This document shows, piece after piece, positions 16,241 to 24,691 of a stretch of 64,000 nt of DNA. A program made the position numbers and the translations under genes. Source of the DNA: Paracidovorax citrulli (GTDB taxonomy: Bacteria > Pseudomonadota > Gammaproteobacteria > Burkholderiales > Burkholderiaceae_C); the NCBI RefSeq assembly GCF_900100305.1, contig NZ_FNEY01000008.1:62001-126000 (forward strand), written 5' to 3'. The notes beneath the pieces are model-generated. The model did not search any database, was not told the DNA's origin, and saw nothing but the letters and a program-made list of their open reading frames with translations. Positions within the stretch are counted from its first letter, which is position 1. Each line of letters begins with the position of its first letter.

Positions 16241-17491
16241 GTGTCCATTCCCATCGTTCCTGCCGCCACTCCGGGCGCCGAAGAGGCGCCAGCCCCGCTG
16301 CGCGATGTGCGGCATTCGATGCGGCCCGGCGTCCTGAGCCTCGGCGCTCCGCCACCGCTGTCGCTGTACGTGCACCTGCCCTGGTGCCTGAAGAAGTGCC
16401 CCTACTGCGACTTCAGTTCGCACGAGGCGCGTGGCGGCGCGGGGGCGCTGCAGGAGCAGCGCTACCTGGATGCGCTCATGGCGGACCTGGAAGCCGCCCT
16501 GCCGCTCGTCTGGGGGCGCACGGTGCACAGCGTGTTCATCGGCGGGGGAACGCCCAGCCTGTTCTCGCCGCAAGCCATCGACCAGCTGATCGGCGGGGTG
16601 CGGGCGCGGCTGCGGCTCGAGGCGGACGCCGAGATCACGCTCGAGGCCAATCCCGGGACCTTCGAGAAGGACCGTTTCCGCGCCTACCGCGCGGCCGGGG
16701 TGACGCGGCTGTCCGTCGGCGTGCAGAGCTTCGACGACCGCTTCCTGCAGGCGCTGGGGCGGGTGCATGACCGGGCACAGGCCCTGGCTGCGGTGCAGGA
16801 GGCCGCGCAGGCGTTCGATACGTTCAACCTCGACATCATGTACGCGCTACCCGGGCAGAGCCTGGAGGACCTGGGGCGCGACGTGGCGCTGGCGCTGTCG
16901 CTGCAGCCGCCGCACCTGTCCATCTACCACCTGACCATCGAGCCCAACACCTACTTCGCCAGGTTCCCCCCGGTGGTGCCGGAGGACGATCTGGCCTATG
17001 CCATGCTGGACCGGATCACCGCGATGACGGAGGCGGCGGGGCTGCGCCGCTACGAGATTTCTGCCTATTCCCGCTCAGGGCACCAGTGCGTGCACAACAC
17101 GAACTACTGGCAGTTCGGGGACTATCTCGGCATCGGCGCGGGGGCGCACGGCAAGCTCAGCTTCGCCCACCGCGTGGTGCGGCAGGTGCGGTTCCGCGAT
17201 CCGCAGCGCTACATGGAGCAGGCCCTGGCCGGCAATGCCGTGGCGCAGGACCACGAAGTGCGCAGGGCGGATCTGCCGTTCGAGTTCATGCTCAATGCGC
17301 TGCGCCTGCGCGAGGGCTTCGCGCTGCAGGATTTCATGGACCGCACGGGACTGCCATTGAGCGCCATCGCGGGCGCGCTGGACGAGGCCGGGCGCAAGGG
17401 CCTCATCGTGAGGGATGCTGCGCGCGTACGCCCCACGGAGCGCGGGTTCGATTTCCTCAGCGACCTGCAGGAGCTATTCCTGGCGGACTGA
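16241..17491 (+). CDS. hemW: Heme chaperone HemW (radical SAM)
   Basis: HemW is a radical-SAM-family heme carrier once annotated as an oxygen-independent coproporphyrinogen oxidase. The 4Fe-4S cysteines are in WCLKKCPYC (CxxxCxxC), and FIGGGTPSLF and LSVGVQSFDD are the expected SAM and core motifs. The start is a GTG at 16241 giving MSIPIVPAATPG. An ATG 26 codons later (MRPGVLSLG) is equally plausible and would still retain all motifs. The C-terminal region contains the family's HemN C-domain. Confidence 0.92.
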   Translation: MSIPIVPAATPGAEEAPAPLRDVRHSMRPGVLSLGAPPPLSLYVHLPWCLKKCPYCDFSSHEARGGAGALQEQRYLDALMADLEAALPLVWGRTVHSVFIGGGTPSLFSPQAIDQLIGGVRARLRLEADAEITLEANPGTFEKDRFRAYRAAGVTRLSVGVQSFDDRFLQALGRVHDRAQALAAVQEAAQAFDTFNLDIMYALPGQSLEDLGRDVALALSLQPPHLSIYHLTIEPNTYFARFPPVVPEDDLAYAMLDRITAMTEAAGLRRYEISAYSRSGHQCVHNTNYWQFGDYLGIGAGAHGKLSFAHRVVRQVRFRDPQRYMEQALAGNAVAQDHEVRRADLPFEFMLNALRLREGFALQDFMDRTGLPLSAIAGALDEAGRKGLIVRDAARVRPTERGFDFLSDLQELFLAD

Positions 17492-17524
17492 GCGGGGTTG
17501 CGGTGCGGGCTGCGGCCCGGCAGG

Positions 17525-17860
17525 TCAGCCGCAGCGGGCCGCGACGATGCGGCCGGAGGCGTCCACCTCGAGATTGAGGCGCTGCGGGTCATATTCCTTG
17601 GTGACGATCTGCCCGGGGCGCAGCAGCCGTGCCAGTTGGGCCCCGGACCGCACGCGCGCATCCTCGACCACTCTCGCGGTGCCGTTCTGGCCGATCAGGG
17701 CCTGGGCCGGCTGGGCGTTGCAGGTGCCACCCATGGGGGCGCCGGTCGGGCCGACCGGCGCGGGCGCGGGCTGTCCGCCCCACGGCATGTTCGCCGTGCT
17801 GCAGCCACCGGCGAGGAGTGCGAAGGCGGCGGTGGCGAGAAGGCTGGCAGTGGTGCGCAT
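17525..17860 (-). CDS. I78-family peptidase inhibitor, predicted lipoprotein
   Basis: The 111-residue product has a signal peptide ending in a lipobox LAGGC, so it is probably anchored in a membrane facing the periplasm. Its C-terminal half (CNAQPAQALIGQNGTARVV through LNLEVDASGRIVAARCG) matches the peptidase inhibitor I78 fold, with the two cysteines that bracket it. Such proteins inhibit serine proteases in some species; the target here is unknown. The ATG at 17860 starts MRTTASLL; an in-frame ATG at 17878 would add six residues. It is convergent with hemW. Confidence 0.8.
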   Translation of the reverse strand: MRTTASLLATAAFALLAGGCSTANMPWGGQPAPAPVGPTGAPMGGTCNAQPAQALIGQNGTARVVEDARVRSGAQLARLLRPGQIVTKEYDPQRLNLEVDASGRIVAARCG

Positions 17861-17976
17861 GGATGGAAGCTCCGTCATCTGAAAAGGTGGGCAGGGTGTC
17901 TGGTGCCTGACCTTAGCGCAGCGGGCTGCCCGGGAACGTCACGAGCGGTAACACGGGGCTGCCGCGGGCGGTGGCG

Positions 17977-19365
17977 TCACGGATGGTGCGCAGCCGCGGC
18001 CGAGGTTTCCAGCCCGAGGGCCCGGATGCGCGCGGCGGCTGCATTGGCTTGCGACGCCGAGGTGAACGGGCCGGCGCGCACCCGCAGCAGTTCGCGGCCA
18101 TCTGCCGCGGTGACCGGCTGCGTGGCCGCCGGAATGCCGGCCCGCCGGAGCATGCCGTGCGCGCGTTGCGCATTCGCGGGCTCGGCGAAAAGGCCGACGT
18201 TGATGTAGAGCTTGCGCGTGGGCGCCGCCGCGGAGTCGGCGCGGTCTGCCGTGGCAGCCGCCGCCGGGCGCGAAGCCGCGGAGCCGGCCGCGCGGCGAGA
18301 GGCGGCGCTGGCCGGTGCCTGGGCGGGACGGGTGGCGGTGGGTGCTGCTGCCGAGGCCGCCGCAGACCGCGATGAAGCGGCGGATGCAGCGGATGCCGGC
18401 GCCACGGCCGGAGAGACCGCGGAAGCTGCCGGGACGGGACTCGCCATGGCCCGGGGTGCCGCGCTGGCAACCTGCCGGGGCAGCACGGGCAGGGATGCGG
18501 CCGCCGGGCTGGTGCTCGGCGGCACGGCCGGCCTGGAACTTGCCGATGCCGGTGCCGACGCCTGCGCCGCGGGAGCAGCGGGCCGGGATGCCCCGTCGGC
18601 CGGCTCGGCTGCCGATGGCGCGGAGGCGGGGGCCGCGGCGGGGACGGAGGCCGGACCGGCGGTGCCTGCGGAAGCTGATGTTTCCCCGGACAGCCCGGAG
18701 GGCGCGCCGGACGCAGGCTCCTGAACGGCGGAGGCGGTGGCCCGTGGGCCCTCCGCGGCAGCAGGCGGCGCGTGGGGGGCGGTGGCAGACCCCATGGCGG
18801 ACAGATCCGGCTGGAACAGCAGCAAGGCGGCCAGCAGCAGGGCCAGCATGGCGTTGGCCGCGCCGATCCACACGAGCCGGCGCTGCGTCGGCGCATTGTG
18901 TTCCAGGCGCTCCTGGGCCTGGGCGAGCGTGGCGGAGGCGGCCAGCGCCTTGGTGATCCGCTTGCGGATCTCGCCGTGGACGATGGCGTTGCCGTAGAGC
19001 CCCGGGATCACGGTGGCCGCCAGCAGCACCGCCAGGCCCAGGCCGGCGAGCACCGGAAGCGGCCAGGTGCCGGTGTAGCGGCCGACCGCGACGGCCAGGA
19101 GCGCCAGGCCCTCGAGTGCGGCGACATAGACGAGCGCTGCGCTCCACAGCTGCCGGAACACCATCCAGTTGAGCGTGAGCAACGCGGCCGCCCAGTTCCA
19201 TCCGGGCAACGTGCGGCCTGCTTCGTCGAAGCGCTCGAAGGCGGGCAGGTACCGCGCCGCGCCGATCGGACCCAGGGCGGCGCGGTACAGCGCGGCCATG
19301 GTGCTTTCGGTGGAGCGTCGGGCGGTGGTGGCGGCTGTGACCGCGTAGGCCGATGGTGCGGACAT
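17977..19365 (-). CDS. Membrane protein with C-terminal SPOR domain
   Basis: The 462-residue protein has an N-terminal region with several hydrophobic segments (about residues 55-130 and 163-185) resembling DUF2628-type membrane domains. A linker of about 170 residues made almost entirely of Ala, Pro, Ser and Thr follows. The C-terminus is a SPOR-like domain (LYINVGLFAEPANAQRAHGMLRRAG onward), which binds denuded septal peptidoglycan. I infer an envelope or cell-division-associated role. The linker is compositionally extreme, so its length may vary among strains. No operon partner is evident. Confidence 0.75.
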   Translation of the reverse strand: MSAPSAYAVTAATTARRSTESTMAALYRAALGPIGAARYLPAFERFDEAGRTLPGWNWAAALLTLNWMVFRQLWSAALVYVAALEGLALLAVAVGRYTGTWPLPVLAGLGLAVLLAATVIPGLYGNAIVHGEIRKRITKALAASATLAQAQERLEHNAPTQRRLVWIGAANAMLALLLAALLLFQPDLSAMGSATAPHAPPAAAEGPRATASAVQEPASGAPSGLSGETSASAGTAGPASVPAAAPASAPSAAEPADGASRPAAPAAQASAPASASSRPAVPPSTSPAAASLPVLPRQVASAAPRAMASPVPAASAVSPAVAPASAASAASSRSAAASAAAPTATRPAQAPASAASRRAAGSAASRPAAAATADRADSAAAPTRKLYINVGLFAEPANAQRAHGMLRRAGIPAATQPVTAADGRELLRVRAGPFTSASQANAAAARIRALGLETSAAAAHHP

Positions 19366-19599
19366 GGCCCGGATTCTGGCACGGGCCGCCCGCGGTCCGG
19401 CTGGCGGCCCGGCTCGGGAACGCGCGGTTTTGTCGCCGGCGCGTGCGGGGTGGTGTCCGACAGGCGGACACCGCCGCGGCTTCCACCATGGTGGGCATGG
19501 AGGCGCCCGAGCCGCTCCTGCCCGGCCCGTCTTGCATGGGACGGGGCGGTGGCGCGGGTGCCGGGCCTTTCACGCATCTGATCGGAAAGAGGTTTCGCA

Positions 19600-20403
19600 A
19601 TGGAAACGATCGACGGTAATGGGGACATGCGGCCCCTGGCGGTGGTGACGGGAGCGTCGTCCGGTATCGGCCTGGAACTGGCACGGTGTGCCGCGCGGGG
19701 CGGTTACGACCTCGTGCTGGCGGCGGACACCCCGCTCAACGGTGCCGCCGACGCCTTGCGCGCCGAAGGCGCGGAGGTCGAGTTCATCCAGGTGGACCTG
19801 GCCACGGCCGAAGGGCTGGAAAAGCTCTGGGCGGTCATTGGCGACCGCATGGTGCATGCGCTCATGGCCAATGCGGGCCACGGCCTGGGCGGGGCCTTCC
19901 TGGACCAGCCTTTTGCCGATGTGCGCCACGTGATCGACACCAACGTGACCGGTACCGTATGGCTGGTGCAGCGCGTGGCGCAGCGCATGTGCGCGGCCGG
20001 CCGGGGACGCATCCTCATCACCGGTTCGATTGCCGGCTTCCTGCCCGGCAGCTTCCAGGCCGTGTACAACGGGACCAAGGCGTTCGTCGATTCGTTCGCG
20101 GCCGCGCTGCGCGACGAGCTGCAGGACTGCGGGGTGACGGTGACCTGCCTGATGCCGGGAGTGACCGATACCGCATTCTTCGAGCGGGCGGGCATGCTGG
20201 ACACGAAGTTCGGCACCCAGTCCGGCAAGTCCGATCCGGCCGAGGTGGCGCGAACGGGCTACGCGGCGATGGAGGCCGGCGAGGCGGATGTGGTGGTGGG
20301 GCTGGGCAACAAGCTGCAGGTGGCCCTGGCGAAGGTGACCCCCTCCCAGCTGGTCGCGGCGCAGCACCGGAAAATGGCCGAGCCCGGCACGGCCGACCGC
20401 TAG
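19600..20403 (+). CDS. Short-chain dehydrogenase/reductase
   Basis: This classical SDR of 267 residues has the NAD(P)-binding TGASSGIG motif near residue 18, NAG in LMANAGHG, the catalytic Ser in ITGSIAG and YNGTK as the YxxxK pair. The substrate is unknown. In other proteobacteria an SDR of this type is found beside the amine oxidase/DUF1365/CFA genes controlled by the RpoE-ChrR singlet-oxygen system, and here it lies beside the same genes, convergent with cfa. That makes a link to lipid modification plausible. I see no copy of the shared sigma motif in front of it, so co-regulation is unproven. Confidence 0.85.
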   Translation: METIDGNGDMRPLAVVTGASSGIGLELARCAARGGYDLVLAADTPLNGAADALRAEGAEVEFIQVDLATAEGLEKLWAVIGDRMVHALMANAGHGLGGAFLDQPFADVRHVIDTNVTGTVWLVQRVAQRMCAAGRGRILITGSIAGFLPGSFQAVYNGTKAFVDSFAAALRDELQDCGVTVTCLMPGVTDTAFFERAGMLDTKFGTQSGKSDPAEVARTGYAAMEAGEADVVVGLGNKLQVALAKVTPSQLVAAQHRKMAEPGTADR

Positions 20404-20443
20404 CGGCCGCGGCAGTGCCCCCGGAGCGGCGCGGGCAGGCCGC

Positions 20444-21727
20444 TCAACTGCCGGCGTGCTCGAGGGTGTAGAGGCCCACGTCGATGTGCCCCGTGCGGAA
20501 GCCGGCTTCGCAATAGCACAGGTAGTATTCCCAGAGCCTGCGGAACGGCTCATCGAAGCCCAGCGGCTCGATGGACGGCCAGGCGGACTGGAAGCGCTGG
20601 CGCCAGTACGCCAGGGTTTTGGCGTAGTCGGGGCCGAAGGTCTCGCTCGAGCGGATGCGCAGGCCTGCGCCCGCGGCCTGGCTGGCAAGCACCGAAGGCG
20701 AAGGCAGCATGCCGCCCGGGAAGATATACCGCTGGATGAAGTCCGCGCCCGAACGGTAGTGCTCGAAATGGCGGTCGGCGATGGTGATCACCTGGAGTAC
20801 GGCGCGCCCGCCCGGCCGCAGGCGGTCGCGCAGGGTTGCGAAGTAGGTGGGCCAGTAGGATTCGCCGACGGCCTCCAGCATCTCGATGGAGACGATGTGG
20901 TCGAAGGTGCCGGGCACGTCCCGGTAGTCCTGCAGCCGCAATTCCACGGCGTCCTGCAGCCCCGCCTGCCGGATGCGTTCCCGGGCGAATCGCAGTTGCT
21001 CCGCGGACAGGGTGATGCCCGTCACCCGGGCACCCCGCTGCGCCATGTCCTGGGCCAGGGCGCCCCAGCCGCAGCCGATTTCCAGCACGTCGTCGCCGGG
21101 CTCGAGTGCCAGGTGCTGCGCGATGCGTTCCAGCTTGACGGCCTGGGCTTCCTCGAGCGATTCCGTCCCCGTGGGATAGATCGCGCTGGAGTAGAGCATC
21201 GACGGGTCCAGCCACTGCGCGTAGAAGTCGTTGCCCAGGTCGTAGTGGAAGGCGATGTTGCGCCGGCTACCGCCGCGCGTGTTGAAGCGCAGCAGATGGC
21301 GCAGCCTGCCGGCCCAGCGCGCGGGCCAGCCGCCTTCGGTGGCGCGGCTCCAGGGGACCTCGTTGCGGCTGCCGCACTCCAGCAGGGCCGTGAGGTCCGG
21401 CGTGGACCATTCACCCTGGCGGTATCCCTCCGCCAGGCCGAGGTCGCCCCCGGCCAGCAGCCGCCACACGGGCTTCCACCCGTGCAGGACCATGGCCGCC
21501 TGCGGCCCGGGCTCTGCGCCGGCGCCATGCAGGACCCTGCCATCCGGCAGGTGCACCGAGAGCGACCCGCAGGCCATGCAGGAGAGCAGCCGGCGCAGCA
21601 GGAGTTCGAAGGGGCGTTGCAGCCAGGGCCTGCCGGCGGGTCGCCGCGCATGGGGCAGGTGGTGGGCGGTGGATTCCGTGGACAGGCCGCTCGCGGCCTT
21701 CGTGGGCGAGGTGGAAGAGGGCGTCAT
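20444..21727 (-). CDS. cfa: Cyclopropane-fatty-acyl-phospholipid synthase
   Basis: The enzyme transfers a methylene group from SAM to double bonds of membrane phospholipid acyl chains. The 427-residue protein has the NIAFHYDLGNDFYAQWLD segment, the SAM-binding VLEIGCGWGAL motif, IVSIEMLEAVGE, and YIFPGGMLPS near the active site. The start at 21727 overlaps the stop of the DUF1365 gene (ATGA); the frame stays open far upstream, but that part overlaps DUF1365 and is not coding. It is the third gene of the operon amine oxidase-DUF1365-cfa, driven from the ECF-type promoter at 23945-23973. Confidence 0.93.
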   Translation of the reverse strand: MTPSSTSPTKAASGLSTESTAHHLPHARRPAGRPWLQRPFELLLRRLLSCMACGSLSVHLPDGRVLHGAGAEPGPQAAMVLHGWKPVWRLLAGGDLGLAEGYRQGEWSTPDLTALLECGSRNEVPWSRATEGGWPARWAGRLRHLLRFNTRGGSRRNIAFHYDLGNDFYAQWLDPSMLYSSAIYPTGTESLEEAQAVKLERIAQHLALEPGDDVLEIGCGWGALAQDMAQRGARVTGITLSAEQLRFARERIRQAGLQDAVELRLQDYRDVPGTFDHIVSIEMLEAVGESYWPTYFATLRDRLRPGGRAVLQVITIADRHFEHYRSGADFIQRYIFPGGMLPSPSVLASQAAGAGLRIRSSETFGPDYAKTLAYWRQRFQSAWPSIEPLGFDEPFRRLWEYYLCYCEAGFRTGHIDVGLYTLEHAGS

Positions 21728-22539
21728 GTTTCTTCGGGGCGGATGACGGTGAGGTGCCGTGCGGGGGCCGGCGGCTTGGCATGGACTTTCGCGCCCTTGA
21801 GCCAGATCTGCAGCGCTTCCCAGTGGATGGCGCCCATCACCTTCAGCGTGAGCAGGGGATGCGTGAAGAAGGCGCGGGCGAGCGCGCCGTCCGTCAGGGG
21901 ACGCAGGCGCAGCCGCCATGCCGCGTGGAGCACGGGGCCGGCGGCGTCGCTGGCCGTCACGCCGAGCGACAGCCCATCGCCGGGGACCTGCGGGCGCCGC
22001 AGGTCGAACGCGTAGCGCAGGGACAGGGGCAGGAAGGGCGAGACATGGAAGGACTTGTCGCATCCATGGCGCTGCCGCGTGCCGTGCGCCTGCGCACCGG
22101 GCACCGCCACGAGGTAGCTGTGGCGCTCGCCGAAGGTGTTGTTCACTTCGTAGAGCACCGCGAGCAGGCCGCCGTCGGGCCGGTGGCAGGCATACACCGT
22201 GAGCGGGTTGAAGGCGTAGCCCAGGATGCGCGGCATGGTCAGCATGCGGATGGGGCCGATGCCGGTCCCGATGCCCGCCGCGGCGAGCTGGCGCTCCACG
22301 TGGCTGCGCAGGGCTTCGCCCGTGCCTGGACCGTAGTCCCGCTCGTGCAGGCTGAAGAGGTTGAACCGGTTGAGAGAGAAGAACCGCAGCCGGCGAGCCA
22401 GTTCCGGCAGTTCGTCCACGTCCAGCCAGAGGGCGTAGACGCGGTAGCGCAGGCGATGGCGTGCGGGGCGGTGGCGCTGGTGCGTGACCTCTCCGACGCA
22501 CAGGGCGCTGCCCGGCACCGGCGTGGCCGCGGGAATCAT
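21724..22539 (-). CDS. DUF1365 family protein
   Basis: The 271-residue protein belongs to DUF1365, nearly always found with a flavin amine oxidase and a CFA-type methyltransferase. It contains HRHRPARHRLRYRVYALWLD near the start, FNPLTVYACHRPDG, and KSFHVSPFLP, which carries a conserved His. The biochemical role is not established; the gene context points to modification of unsaturated acyl chains. The start overlaps the amine oxidase stop by four bases and its own stop overlaps the cfa start, so the three are translationally coupled. Confidence 0.88.
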   Translation of the reverse strand: MIPAATPVPGSALCVGEVTHQRHRPARHRLRYRVYALWLDVDELPELARRLRFFSLNRFNLFSLHERDYGPGTGEALRSHVERQLAAAGIGTGIGPIRMLTMPRILGYAFNPLTVYACHRPDGGLLAVLYEVNNTFGERHSYLVAVPGAQAHGTRQRHGCDKSFHVSPFLPLSLRYAFDLRRPQVPGDGLSLGVTASDAAGPVLHAAWRLRLRPLTDGALARAFFTHPLLTLKVMGAIHWEALQIWLKGAKVHAKPPAPARHLTVIRPEET

Positions 22540-23921
22540 GCGGAGGCTCCGGGCGCATGCGCCGGCATGCAGTGGATGCGGCCCGATGCGTTCGGCACGG
22601 ACCAGGGGCGCCGCACGCCGCCCAGGGCCTCGGCCACGGCGAGGCCTGCCTGCAGTCCGTCCTCATGGAAGCCTGCACCGAAATACGCGCCGCAGAACCA
22701 GGTGCGCCGCTGGCCCTGGAGGCTCCACAACTGCCGCTGGGCGCGCAGCGCGTCGCCGTCGAAGATGGGGTGTTCGTACGTTTGCGTGTGCAGCACGTGG
22801 CGGGGATCGGGTTCGCGGACCGGGTTCAGGGTCACGAACAGCGGCAGGTCGTCCGGGAGGTGCTGCAGCCGGTTCATCCAGTAGGTCACGCTCAGGCCGT
22901 CCGCCAGGCTGCGGTCGCTGGCGTAGTTCCAGCTGGACCAGACCGCGCGGCGGCGCGGCATCAGTGCCGGGTCGCTGTGCAGCACGGTGCGGTTGCGGCT
23001 GTAGCCGAACGCGCCCAGCCAGCGCGACTCCTCGGGCGTGGCATCGGGCAGCAGGCGCAGCGCCTGGTCGGCATGGGTCGCGATCACCACATGGTCGTGG
23101 CGGCGGGATTCCCGCGCATCGGCGGTGCGGACGTGGATGCCGCCTTCCGTGCGGCGCACCTCCACGGCGGGCCGTTCGAGCGACAGGCCGTCCTGCCCCA
23201 GGGCGGCCACGAGCTTTTCCACGTAGCGGCGGCTGCCGCCCCGTACCGTGCGCCATGCGGGCCGGTGGCCCAGGTTGAGCAACTGGTGGTTCTCGCAGAA
23301 ACGGACGAAGGACTCCGTGGGGTACTGGCCGATGCGCGCGGCGGGGGTGGACCAGATGGCCGCCGCCATGGGGTAGAGGTGGTCTTCGCGGAAGGCGCGG
23401 CCGAAGCCGCGGCGGTCCAGGTACTCATCCAGCGGCAGCAGCCCCATCTGCTGCGCGTCGCCGGGCGCGAGCCGGTAGAAGCGCACCAGGTCCCGGAGCA
23501 TGGACCAGAAGCGCGGGCGCAGCAGGTTGGCGCGCTGCGCGAACAGGCCGGACAGGCCGGAGCCGGAATACTCCAGCGCCCCGCCGTCCATGCTGACCCC
23601 GAACGACATGTCTGTGGGAACGGTTTCCACCCCGAGGTGCGCGAACAGGGCCGTGAGGTTGGGGTAGGCCGATTCGTTGTAGACGATGAAACCGGTATCG
23701 ACGGCCACGGTGCCGGAGGGGCCCGCTACCTCCACGGTGTGGCTGTGGCCGCCGGGGCGCGCATCGGCCTCGTACACGGTCACCCGGTGGCGGCTGGCCA
23801 GCAGCCAGGCTGCGGCCAGGCCGGAGATCCCGCTGCCGATGACGGCGATGTCGAGCGGGCCGTTGCGGGCTGCGCCTGCGGAGCCGCCGCCAGCGGCGGA
23901 CATGTCTGGTGTTGTTCTCAT
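22536..23921 (-). CDS. FAD-dependent amine oxidase-family protein (lipid desaturase-like)
   Basis: The 461-residue protein has an N-terminal FAD-binding Rossmann motif IAVIGSGISGLAAAWLL (about residues 25-41), a DTGFIVYNESAYPN block and a C-terminal FAD-contacting region around CGAYFGAGFHEDGLQ. This subfamily accompanies DUF1365 and CFA synthase in photo-oxidative stress regulons and is thought to oxidise acyl chains rather than amines. The ATG at 23921 is chosen because GAGGA lies just upstream; an ATG at 23903 is also possible. It is the first gene of the amine oxidase-DUF1365-cfa operon. Confidence 0.88.
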   Translation of the reverse strand: MRTTPDMSAAGGGSAGAARNGPLDIAVIGSGISGLAAAWLLASRHRVTVYEADARPGGHSHTVEVAGPSGTVAVDTGFIVYNESAYPNLTALFAHLGVETVPTDMSFGVSMDGGALEYSGSGLSGLFAQRANLLRPRFWSMLRDLVRFYRLAPGDAQQMGLLPLDEYLDRRGFGRAFREDHLYPMAAAIWSTPAARIGQYPTESFVRFCENHQLLNLGHRPAWRTVRGGSRRYVEKLVAALGQDGLSLERPAVEVRRTEGGIHVRTADARESRRHDHVVIATHADQALRLLPDATPEESRWLGAFGYSRNRTVLHSDPALMPRRRAVWSSWNYASDRSLADGLSVTYWMNRLQHLPDDLPLFVTLNPVREPDPRHVLHTQTYEHPIFDGDALRAQRQLWSLQGQRRTWFCGAYFGAGFHEDGLQAGLAVAEALGGVRRPWSVPNASGRIHCMPAHAPGASA

Positions 23922-23944
23922 TGGAGTCCTCGGATGCTGCCGTG

Positions 23945-23973
23945 CTGTACGCATCTGCCAGGCTCTTGGATTG
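23945..23973 (-). promoter_or_regulatory. ECF-sigma-type promoter of the amine oxidase-DUF1365-cfa operon
   Basis: On the minus strand GCAATCC (with CAATCC at 23973-23968) is followed after exactly 18 bases by TACAG (23949-23945), itself preceded by GCG. The same hexamer, spacing and GCGTACAG occur in front of the methyltransferase operon at 28465-28493. The predicted transcript start lies about 15-20 bases before the amine oxidase ATG, leaving room for its GAGGA ribosome site. Confidence 0.7.
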
Positions 23974-23988
23974 CGATGCCGCGGGGCG

Positions 23989-24018
23989 TGATCTAATCCA
24001 CCCATCGCTGCGTAACGG
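23989..24018 (+). promoter_or_regulatory. Probable autoregulatory ECF-sigma promoter of rpoE-chrR
   Basis: TGATCT (23989-23994) and TAACGG (24013-24018) are separated by 18 bases ending in GCG. This resembles the TGATCC-N18-TAAGA promoter known for Rhodobacter RpoE and the two other promoters of this cluster. The rpoE ATG at 24026 is so close that the mRNA would be nearly leaderless. Confidence 0.55.
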
Positions 24019-24025
24019 CAGCACC

Positions 24026-24691
24026 ATGACCATCGTCCGCAAGCCCCTGGCAGAGCAGCCTCCCGCGAGGACCGCTTCCGCTCTGCCTCCCTACCTGTCG
24101 ATTGTGTCGAAGTATCACACCGAAGGACTGCCTTCATCGCCTTCGTCGGAAGCGTGGATCGCCCTGGTGCGCGCCGTGGCCGACCACGGCGACCGGCAGG
24201 CCTTCGCGGCGCTGTTCAAGCATTTCGCCCCGCGGGTGAAGGCCTACCTGATGCGCCTCGGCCTGGCGGAGGGCGTGGCGGAAGACCTCACGCAGGAAGC
24301 GATGGTCAATCTCTGGCGCAGGGCGGGCACCTTCGACCCGGCGCATGCGGGTGTCTCCACGTGGGTGTTCACCATCGCGCGGAACCTGCGCATCGACCAT
24401 CTGCGCCGCAAGTCCAACCAGTTGTCCGAAAGCGACGACGGGCTCGACATGGCCCTGGACGACGATGGCCCCGAGGAGCTGGCCTACGCCGCCCAGTGCG
24501 AAAACGACGTGCGGCGGGCGATCGAGTCGCTCGCCCCCGAACAGGCACAGGTGCTGCGCCGCTCCTTCTTCGAGGACCAGCCCCACGCCCGGATCGCCGA
24601 GGATCTCGGCATCCCGCTGGGGACCGTGAAATCCCGCGTGCGCCTGGCCGTACGCCACCTGCGCCGCCTGCTCGGCGCCCATGCGCCATGA
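24026..24691 (+). CDS. rpoE: ECF sigma factor, RpoE/ChrR type
   Basis: This group IV sigma factor resembles the singlet-oxygen-responsive RpoE of Rhodobacter and is held inactive by the ChrR encoded next to it. Of 221 residues, region 2 spans about 55-130 (FAALFKHFAPRVKAYL, then DLTQEAMVNLWRRA and RNLRIDHLRRK). Region 4 spans about 160-215, with SLAPEQAQVLRRSFFEDQPH and IPLGTVKSRVRLAVRHLRRL. The stop overlaps the chrR ATG. The start is uncertain: ATG 24026 is nearly on top of the predicted promoter, and an in-frame GTG at 24104 still precedes region 2. Confidence 0.92.
   Translation: MTIVRKPLAEQPPARTASALPPYLSIVSKYHTEGLPSSPSSEAWIALVRAVADHGDRQAFAALFKHFAPRVKAYLMRLGLAEGVAEDLTQEAMVNLWRRAGTFDPAHAGVSTWVFTIARNLRIDHLRRKSNQLSESDDGLDMALDDDGPEELAYAAQCENDVRRAIESLAPEQAQVLRRSFFEDQPHARIAEDLGIPLGTVKSRVRLAVRHLRRLLGAHAP

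Noticed and set aside
21728-22678. N-terminal extension of the CFA synthase frame
   Set aside because: It overlaps the DUF1365 gene in another frame, is Arg/Pro-rich like GC-shadow translation, and an ATGA-coupled start at 21727 gives normal length.
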